From Chitinophaga jiangningensis (GTDB lineage: Bacteria > Bacteroidota > Bacteroidia > Chitinophagales > Chitinophagaceae), in contig NZ_FRBL01000010.1 in assembly GCF_900142605.1 (NCBI RefSeq), positions 186,001 through 250,000 on the forward strand: a stretch of DNA of 64,000 nucleotides, written 5' to 3'. The position numbers and the translations under genes are program-made. Under the pieces are notes generated by a model, which searched no databases, was not told the origin of the DNA, and saw only the letters and a program-made list of their open reading frames with translations. Below are positions 58,429-64,000 of this stretch, in pieces (the stretch's first letter is position 1; each line of letters begins with the position of its first letter).

Positions 58429-59723
58429 TTTATGACGGGTAGTTTTTCTGTATTGGCAGTGGTTTCCAGCTCAATGATGTATTCCAGCTGTCCTCTTTTG
58501 TTCGCCGGCAACTGCACCGTAAACTGCTGATCCTGCTCTGTTATAGTTACCGCATTCCCATTCAGTAGTCGGGCACTAACAATCTTCACATCAGGTATAC
58601 TTTTTAATGTCAGTTGTGCTGTATCCGTTTTTAAAACATGTAGGTAGATGCTATTGCCTTTCCTGGTAGTGGCATAGGCAGGGGTAGGTTCGTAAGGCCC
58701 TCCCAGTGTGTTATATACCGCTTTCCCATTTACTTTCAGCCAATCACCTATCTCCTGTAAACGCTTCACCTGGCGGGATTCGATTCTGCCGTCCGGCATA
58801 GGACCTACGTTAAGCAACAGGTTACCATTGCCACCGGCAGTGCGGCTAAGGATGGACAGACACTGTTCCAGCGACTGCATCTTATCATTCGGTTTCCAGG
58901 CCCATTGTTTACAAAGGGTGAAGCAGCTTTCCCAGGGTGTGGTCATATTCAGGCGTCCTACCACCTGCTCGGGTGTGTCGTAATCACCTACCATCTTATC
59001 TGCGTCAATAGCCTTGTTTTTCGTGGCGGCAAATTCTTTACCCAGGCGGTTGTTGGTGATAATGTCCGGTTTCAGCTGATGCAAATAGGCATAGAGCTCT
59101 TTACCCATTTCGTCGGTCCATGGACTTTCCCACTGACCATCAAACCAGAGCATATAAGGATCATAATTGGTGATCAGCTCTTTCAGCTGATTTTTCATAT
59201 AGGTGAGATATCGTTGCATATCCGACTTCGGATCTATCGTGTTATTGTGCGCCGAATGGATGGGGTAATCCGGATGATGCCAGTCCAGCACAGAATAGTA
59301 AATGCAGAATTTGATTCCCTGCTTTTTACAGGCCTTTTGCAACGCCCCTACAATATCTTTTTTATACGGTGTATTTGCAATGCTATAGGTAGTGAATTTT
59401 GAAGGCCACAAACAAAACCCGTCATGGTGGCGGGCAGTGATGGTCAGGTATTTCATGCCGGCATCCCTGGCAGCTTTTACCCACTCGTCCGCATTAAACA
59501 ACACCGGATTAAATTCTTTATACAAATTATCATAATCCTCTTTGGATACTTCCCTGTCGCGACTCCATCCAATTTCAGTACCTCTCAGGGAAACAGGTCC
59601 CCAATGGATGAACATGCCGAATCGGTCGCCCATGAAATTTTTCAGTGCCATATCCTTCGTTTGCGCATACACGTTAGTGATGGCTAACAGGAAAAGCACC
59701 CCTATAAATTTAATTTTCTTCAT
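58425..59723 (-). CDS. Alpha-L-fucosidase, GH29
   Basis: A 432-residue exported enzyme with signal MKKIKFIGVLFLLAITNVYAQ. GH29 markers: FGMFIHWGPVSLRG (H40), TITARHHDGFCLWPSK (H99-H100), FCIYYSVLDWHHPDYP and the nucleophile D195 in LWFDGQWE. It is followed by a C-terminal Ig-like domain from about 330. It cleaves terminal alpha-linked fucose. It sits between the symporter and mutarotase genes and is translationally coupled with the latter. Confidence 0.93.
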   Translation of the reverse strand: MKKIKFIGVLFLLAITNVYAQTKDMALKNFMGDRFGMFIHWGPVSLRGTEIGWSRDREVSKEDYDNLYKEFNPVLFNADEWVKAARDAGMKYLTITARHHDGFCLWPSKFTTYSIANTPYKKDIVGALQKACKKQGIKFCIYYSVLDWHHPDYPIHSAHNNTIDPKSDMQRYLTYMKNQLKELITNYDPYMLWFDGQWESPWTDEMGKELYAYLHQLKPDIITNNRLGKEFAATKNKAIDADKMVGDYDTPEQVVGRLNMTTPWESCFTLCKQWAWKPNDKMQSLEQCLSILSRTAGGNGNLLLNVGPMPDGRIESRQVKRLQEIGDWLKVNGKAVYNTLGGPYEPTPAYATTRKGNSIYLHVLKTDTAQLTLKSIPDVKIVSARLLNGNAVTITEQDQQFTVQLPANKRGQLEYIIELETTANTEKLPVIK

Positions 59724-59741
59724 TGTACGTGAGATTAATAA

Positions 59742-61388
59742 TTATCGAAAAAGAAAATACAATACTGCCATGATCAGCAGAAGTCCGCCGGAGAGTACTT
59801 TGTAGTTGGCTAAGCCCTGCCAGCCCGGAATCCGCAGTGGTGCCGCAAAAGAATGCCAGTAAAGCTGCTTGCTTTGCTCCGTATGTACCACCGGGTAGCA
59901 ATAGGATAAAATTACCTGGAAAACCAAACAGCCTGCAAACAGGTAAAATGCCATCATCATAAATGGAATATTCCCGATGAAAGAATGGCTGCCGCCTAAT
60001 TTACTGGCTGCGAAAACCACTATGCCCGCCAGTGAACCCCACCAGAGTGTGTATTGGGCCGACTTAGCAGAAGCCTTTTTCCAGAATATGCCCGTCAGGA
60101 AAACGCAGGTAATGGGTGGTGCGATATGTGCAATCACATCGTTGATGCCTTCAAACAGGCTGGTGTACCTGTTCAGCAGCGGCAGCAGCAGGAGCGATAC
60201 TGCCAGCGCAATAGCGGCGGACCAGCGACCAGCTGTTACCAGGCTTTTATCTGTAGCCGTAGGCTTAATACGCTTGTAAATATCATAACTGGCAAGGGTA
60301 CTGATAGAATTGAGTGCACCAGCAATCTGGCTCATCAAACCTGACAACAGTGCTGCGATAAGTATGCCTACCAGTCCTTTAGGAAGCAGCTGCGTGATCA
60401 TGAGGGTGTAAATTCCCTTGGAATCCGGTACCATATGATCTCCCTGCTGAATCATGGGAAGGCCGGAAATATCCAGTGTACCGGATTTGTACAGCACATA
60501 GGCAAACAGGCCAGGCATAACGAAAATAAACACCGGCAATAACTTAATATACCCGCAAAAGATGGCGCCCGTTTTGGCGTGGTTTTCATCCTTTGCACCC
60601 AGCGCCCGCTGTACGATGGTTTGATCTGCGCACCAGTACCAGATGCCGAGCACGGGATATCCTAAGAACACCGCTATCCAGCTGAGGCCACTGGCATCAC
60701 CTATGGGCCGTATCATGCTGAGACGGTTCATCTCTCCCTCACCTGATAAAACATGGGTCAGTGGTTGCCAGCCGCCTACCTTTTGCCACGAAAACCAGGT
60801 AATGATCAGCGCCCCTGCCAGAAGTACAATGCTCTGGATCGTTTCCGTTACCACCACTGCACGCAGTCCGCCAATAATAGTGTAAAGGCCGGTCACCAGG
60901 GCAATCAGACCGATACTAACGTACATGTTTATCCCAAAAAGTGTTTCCAGTACAATGCCTCCCGCCAGGAAAGAAAATGCAATATGAATTACGATGGCTG
61001 ATAGAATGGATACAAAGGCGAGCCAATCGCGACACGCCCTATTATAGCGCTTTTCCAGGAAATCCGGCAAGGTGGAAATACCTGAGCGGATATAAAATGG
61101 AATGAAGAACAAGGCTAGCAGGATCAGCGTAAATGCTGCCATCCATTCAAAATTTCCGTTGAGTAGACCGGAGTCAAACCCGCTTTGGGCAAGACTAACC
61201 AGGTGCAAACAGGAAATGTTGCTGGCAAACAGAGCCAAGCCGATCATTGGCCACTTCAAATTTTTTCCTGCCAGGAAATACTCTTCACTACTGCTGCTTT
61301 CCCGCTTTTTCTTCGGAATCCATAATCCGATGGTAACGATCAGCAATATATACAGGATACTGATGGTGATGTCTGTTACTGAAATCAT
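59742..61388 (-). CDS. Sodium:solute symporter (SSS family), probable fucose transporter
   Basis: A 548-residue inner-membrane protein with about 14 helices. EYFLAGKNLKWPMIGLALFASN, GIVLETLFGINMYV, GGLRAVVVTETIQSIVLLAG and AALLSGLMSQIAGALNSIST are the family blocks, close to SGLT-type sugar symporters. Placement between the fucosidase and fuconate dehydratase genes (19- and 24-bp gaps) argues for L-fucose as the substrate, driven by sodium. Confidence 0.88.
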   Translation of the reverse strand: MISVTDITISILYILLIVTIGLWIPKKKRESSSSEEYFLAGKNLKWPMIGLALFASNISCLHLVSLAQSGFDSGLLNGNFEWMAAFTLILLALFFIPFYIRSGISTLPDFLEKRYNRACRDWLAFVSILSAIVIHIAFSFLAGGIVLETLFGINMYVSIGLIALVTGLYTIIGGLRAVVVTETIQSIVLLAGALIITWFSWQKVGGWQPLTHVLSGEGEMNRLSMIRPIGDASGLSWIAVFLGYPVLGIWYWCADQTIVQRALGAKDENHAKTGAIFCGYIKLLPVFIFVMPGLFAYVLYKSGTLDISGLPMIQQGDHMVPDSKGIYTLMITQLLPKGLVGILIAALLSGLMSQIAGALNSISTLASYDIYKRIKPTATDKSLVTAGRWSAAIALAVSLLLLPLLNRYTSLFEGINDVIAHIAPPITCVFLTGIFWKKASAKSAQYTLWWGSLAGIVVFAASKLGGSHSFIGNIPFMMMAFYLFAGCLVFQVILSYCYPVVHTEQSKQLYWHSFAAPLRIPGWQGLANYKVLSGGLLLIMAVLYFLFR

Positions 61389-61411
61389 CCGTTATAATGT
61401 TGTGTGATCAA

Positions 61412-62638
61412 TTATGCGGGTACCAGGTCGCAGCTGCTGCCGGCTTCTAACGGTGTTACATATACGCCGTTTTCAATTTTCACCGGTTGTTTAAAATAGG
61501 GTTTAAGGTGTGGAATATGTTCCAAAAACAATGCCTCATGGCCCATGGCTATATGGTTGAAGAGTACCAGGTGCTGGTGCAGTTGTCCCATATCACCTAC
61601 GTGCGGTACCACCGGTACGCCGAATTTTTTGCATAGGAGGCTAACGGTGATAAACTCACTCACCCCGCCAACCCGCACCGCGTCTACCTGCATAAAGGAC
61701 GCGCAGCCCGTCTGCAAATAATTTTTGAATAGAATTCGGTTGGGTACATGTTCTCCCAGCGCGAGTTTCAAAGGTGCTATTTGTTTGGCCAGTGTTTGAT
61801 GTGCAAGGATGTCGTCCGGATGGGTAGGTTCCTCAATCCAGTAGGGGTTCATCTGTTGCAGCTGCTGACAGATAGCGATTGCCTGCGGTAATGTCCACTG
61901 CTGATTGGCGTCGAGCATTACTTTTCTATCGCCTCCGGCCACTTCTCTTACAATGTTGGCACGTTCAATATCCCGTGCGGCATCGGTGGCGCCTACTTTC
62001 AGCTTCATGGCATTAAAGCCGGCATCAATCGCTTTTTTACAGTTTTCGCGCACCTGTTCGTTGTTATAGTTAAACCAGCCTACAGAGGTATCATAGCCGG
62101 GGTAGCCTTCCGTCAGGATTTTTGTCCGTTCGTTTTTGGTGGCCTGTTGCTGTTGCAGTATGTCAATGGCCTCTTCACGCGTAAGCACGTCTTCGAGGTA
62201 GGAGAGATCGAGGGTATTAACGATTTCCTCCGGTGACAAGTCAATGAGTAATTTCCAGAGCGGCACCTGCTTTTGTTTTGCCCACAGGTCGAAGCAGGCG
62301 TTGGTAACGCTGGCGAGGCCCAGGTGTACAATACCTTTGTGGGGCCCCAGCCATCTGAACTGCTGTTCGTTTGCAGCGTTTTTGAACCAGCTGCCAAAGT
62401 CGGCCATTAATTCATCCACGTTTCTGCCTACCAGGGTGTCGGCATAAAATTTCGCGGCGCCGCATACCAGCTCGTTGCCGGCGCCTACGGTAAAGGCGAG
62501 GCCACTGGAGGTGGTGTGATGTTCATCGGTGAGTTGCGTTACGGCATAGGAGTATACCGGGTCTCTGTGCACGGCATCGCTGCCGGCGCCTTTGGCGAGT
62601 GCAAACCGCCGGTCGCTGATATTTACTTTTGCGATCAT
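61412..62638 (-). CDS. L-fuconate dehydratase, enolase superfamily
   Basis: A 408-residue enzyme of the mandelate-racemase subgroup. Residues in place: K212 and K214 in MKLKVG, D243 in MLDANQQW, E269 in WIEEPTHPDD, E296 in LGEHVPN and H346 in VPHVGDMGQ. The N-terminal FALAKGAGSDAVHRDPVYSY and HTTSSGLAFTVGAGNE are typical of L-fuconate dehydratase, which makes 2-keto-3-deoxy-L-fuconate. Cytoplasmic. Its place in the operon shows that fucose is oxidised, not phosphorylated. Confidence 0.92.
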   Translation of the reverse strand: MIAKVNISDRRFALAKGAGSDAVHRDPVYSYAVTQLTDEHHTTSSGLAFTVGAGNELVCGAAKFYADTLVGRNVDELMADFGSWFKNAANEQQFRWLGPHKGIVHLGLASVTNACFDLWAKQKQVPLWKLLIDLSPEEIVNTLDLSYLEDVLTREEAIDILQQQQATKNERTKILTEGYPGYDTSVGWFNYNNEQVRENCKKAIDAGFNAMKLKVGATDAARDIERANIVREVAGGDRKVMLDANQQWTLPQAIAICQQLQQMNPYWIEEPTHPDDILAHQTLAKQIAPLKLALGEHVPNRILFKNYLQTGCASFMQVDAVRVGGVSEFITVSLLCKKFGVPVVPHVGDMGQLHQHLVLFNHIAMGHEALFLEHIPHLKPYFKQPVKIENGVYVTPLEAGSSCDLVPA

Positions 62639-62659
62639 TTATTTAAGGAATATGTTGCT

Positions 62660-63412
62660 TTAAAGAATGGTACGGTAGCCCAGTTCAGCGCCTCCGCTTA
62701 CGGGCATGATGCAGCCGGTGATAAAGCGGGCGGCATTGCTCAGCAGGAACACTGCCGTATCGGCGATTACATCCCCTTCAGGCATTTTGCCGAGCGGGTG
62801 TAGGTGATCCAGGTATTGTTGGATTTTTTCATGGCCTGGCTGGGCCTTGCTCCAGGCTTCTAAAGCCTCGGTTTTAATGGCGGCCGGACTAATGGCATTC
62901 ACGCGGACACCCAAAGGGGCGTAGTCTAGTGCCATGGCTTTGGTGAGAGCGTTTACTCCCCCTTTGGTGGCCACGTAGGCAGCGTGGTTGTCCTGCCCAA
63001 TGTCGCCCACCATGGAACTGGTATTTAACAGGCAGCCTTTTGTTTCTATGAGATGTTGGATACCGTGGCGAACAGTGTACAGGATGCTTTTCAGGTTCAC
63101 CTTAAACAGGAGGTCCCATTCGTCGTCTGTAGTTTCATGTAAAGGCCTGGATGGATGGGTGATGCCGGCGTTATTATGTATGGCATCGAGCCGGCCATGG
63201 GTTGCAATCACCTGCGCAATGGCAGTTTTTACCTCTGCTTCGTTGCTCACATCGCATCGTATAAATAGATGGCCGTGGCCGGGTAATGCTTCTGCAGCCG
63301 ACTGTTTGTCGGCAATGCAAACGGTGGCTCCATTAGCGGCATAGGCCTGTGCACATGCCCGGCCAATGCCAGCGCTGCCCCCGGTAAGTAATATAATTTT
63401 GTTATGTAGCAT
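62660..63412 (-). CDS. SDR family oxidoreductase of the fucose operon
   Basis: A 250-residue SDR. Cofactor motif TGGSAGIGRA (10-19), CIADK after beta-2 (acidic D, suggesting NAD), NNAGI, catalytic YVATKGG and AISPAAIKTEA. It is the first gene of the fucose operon. In this pathway two dehydrogenases are needed: L-fucose to fuconolactone, and 2-keto-3-deoxy-L-fuconate to the 2,4-diketo acid. It could be either; sequence alone does not decide. A near -7 (TACTTTCG, minus strand 63448-63441) lies upstream. Confidence 0.85.
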   Translation of the reverse strand: MLHNKIILLTGGSAGIGRACAQAYAANGATVCIADKQSAAEALPGHGHLFIRCDVSNEAEVKTAIAQVIATHGRLDAIHNNAGITHPSRPLHETTDDEWDLLFKVNLKSILYTVRHGIQHLIETKGCLLNTSSMVGDIGQDNHAAYVATKGGVNALTKAMALDYAPLGVRVNAISPAAIKTEALEAWSKAQPGHEKIQQYLDHLHPLGKMPEGDVIADTAVFLLSNAARFITGCIMPVSGGAELGYRTIL

Positions 63413-63539
63413 GCGAAAAAATAATAACGTGAAACAGATACGAAAGTATTTACTTAATGCATGCAGATTTACACTTTAAATGATGATTATTGGGCTTATA
63501 TTAGCATTAGTAATAGGAGAGGGTTTAAATTGTGCTAAT

Positions 63540-64000
63540 ATGAAGCCTGTATATGCCAAAGTGTTGGAAGGCCTGGAAAACGAGGTGTTTACCACCCGGT
63601 TGATAGAGCGTCCATTTTTTACCACGGAATTTCATTTTCATGCGGAGTGCCAGATGACGTATATCGTGCAGAGTGCGGGGCATAAGGTGGTAGGCGATTG
63701 TGTGGAGAATTTTGAGCCGGGAGAGCTGACGCTGCTGGGGCCTGATATTCCGCATGTTTGGTATAACCGTACCCGTGAGGTTAGCGATGCTATGCCGGCA
63801 AAATCAGTGGCTTTGTTTTTTCATGCGGAAAAGCTGTATGAATTGTTATCGCCCTTTTTCAGCGTTAAAAAATTAGCGGCCTTCCTGGATCAGGCAAGGC
63901 GTGGTATTAAGTTTTACGGCCAAACGAAGGAACGCCTGAAACACTTGCTGCTGACTATGGCAGGTCAGCCTGCCGGGCCTGCAAAGTTGATTTCATTACT
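63540..64000 (+). CDS. AraC family regulator, 3'-truncated by window edge
   Basis: An open frame from the ATG at 63540 to the end of the window (153 codons). The translated start is MKPVYAKVLEGLENEVFTTR, followed by FHFHAECQMTYIVQSAGHK and ENFEPGELTLLGPDIPHVWYN, the cupin sensing domain of sugar-responsive AraC regulators, with its ligand-site histidines. The DNA-binding domain lies beyond the window. It diverges from the fucose operon (127-bp gap), which it probably activates. A start at 63483 is possible but gives a less typical N-terminus. Confidence 0.85.
   Translation, partial: MKPVYAKVLEGLENEVFTTRLIERPFFTTEFHFHAECQMTYIVQSAGHKVVGDCVENFEPGELTLLGPDIPHVWYNRTREVSDAMPAKSVALFFHAEKLYELLSPFFSVKKLAAFLDQARRGIKFYGQTKERLKHLLLTMAGQPAGPAKLISL

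Overview
This window comes from a Bacteroidota chromosome, most likely Chitinophagaceae and Chitinophaga-like. The evidence is a SusC/SusD pair, many short-lipobox lipoproteins, signal peptides ending in AQ, LacI/AraC/GntR/DeoR control of sugar loci, paired DUF2975-XRE genes, and promoters with the Bacteroidota -7 element TAnnTTTG. I saw no tRNA, rRNA, CRISPR array, insertion sequence or integrase. The genus is inferred.

Layout. 1-4369: an SDR cut by the window edge, a PepSY-like secreted protein, a DUF502 membrane protein, an exported acetolactate decarboxylase, a GNAT-MarR operon and a lipoprotein. 4376-8208: an AT-rich island with a predicted PD-(D/E)XK nuclease at the C-terminus of a mosaic protein, followed by two tandem paralogous beta-propeller proteins; I read this as a toxin/immunity locus. 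8259-12959: a PKD lipoprotein, an outer-membrane barrel and two convergent unknown genes. 13323-14807: small membrane proteins. 14808-29932: a polysaccharide utilisation locus (LacI regulator with operators, SusC, SusD, acetylesterase, an unassigned (alpha/alpha)-barrel enzyme, sodium symporter, FAD oxidoreductase, GH9-like enzyme). 30018-31906: GntR/TauE/DUF1634 operon. 32070-39744: housekeeping and unknown genes, including a zinc-phospholipase-C-like protein with a partner. 39977-43764: a PaoABC-like molybdenum aldehyde oxidoreductase. 43833-57519: regulators, efflux pumps, stress-type reductases, and a TIM-barrel/DeoR/DUF1080 group suggestive of 3-keto-glycoside metabolism. 57680-64000: a small lipoprotein, then an L-fucose operon (fucosidase, exported mutarotase, symporter, fuconate dehydratase, SDR) divergent from an AraC regulator cut by the right edge.

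How the genes work together. The two sugar loci are the clearest pathways. In the first, glycan binding and import at the outer membrane feed periplasmic de-esterification and hydrolysis, sodium-driven uptake, and a cytoplasmic FAD enzyme. In the second, fucose is released and anomerised outside the inner membrane, imported, then oxidised through L-fuconate instead of being phosphorylated.

Beyond genes, the intergenic DNA holds many hairpins with three-base apical loops. They often occur as overlapping pairs with long, nearly perfect stems whose sequence differs at each locus (29940-30012, 37642-37716, 43770-43834, 52269-52339). There are also two loci with pairs of a 19-bp AGACGCC/GGCGTCT palindrome. 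Not all of these can be terminators.
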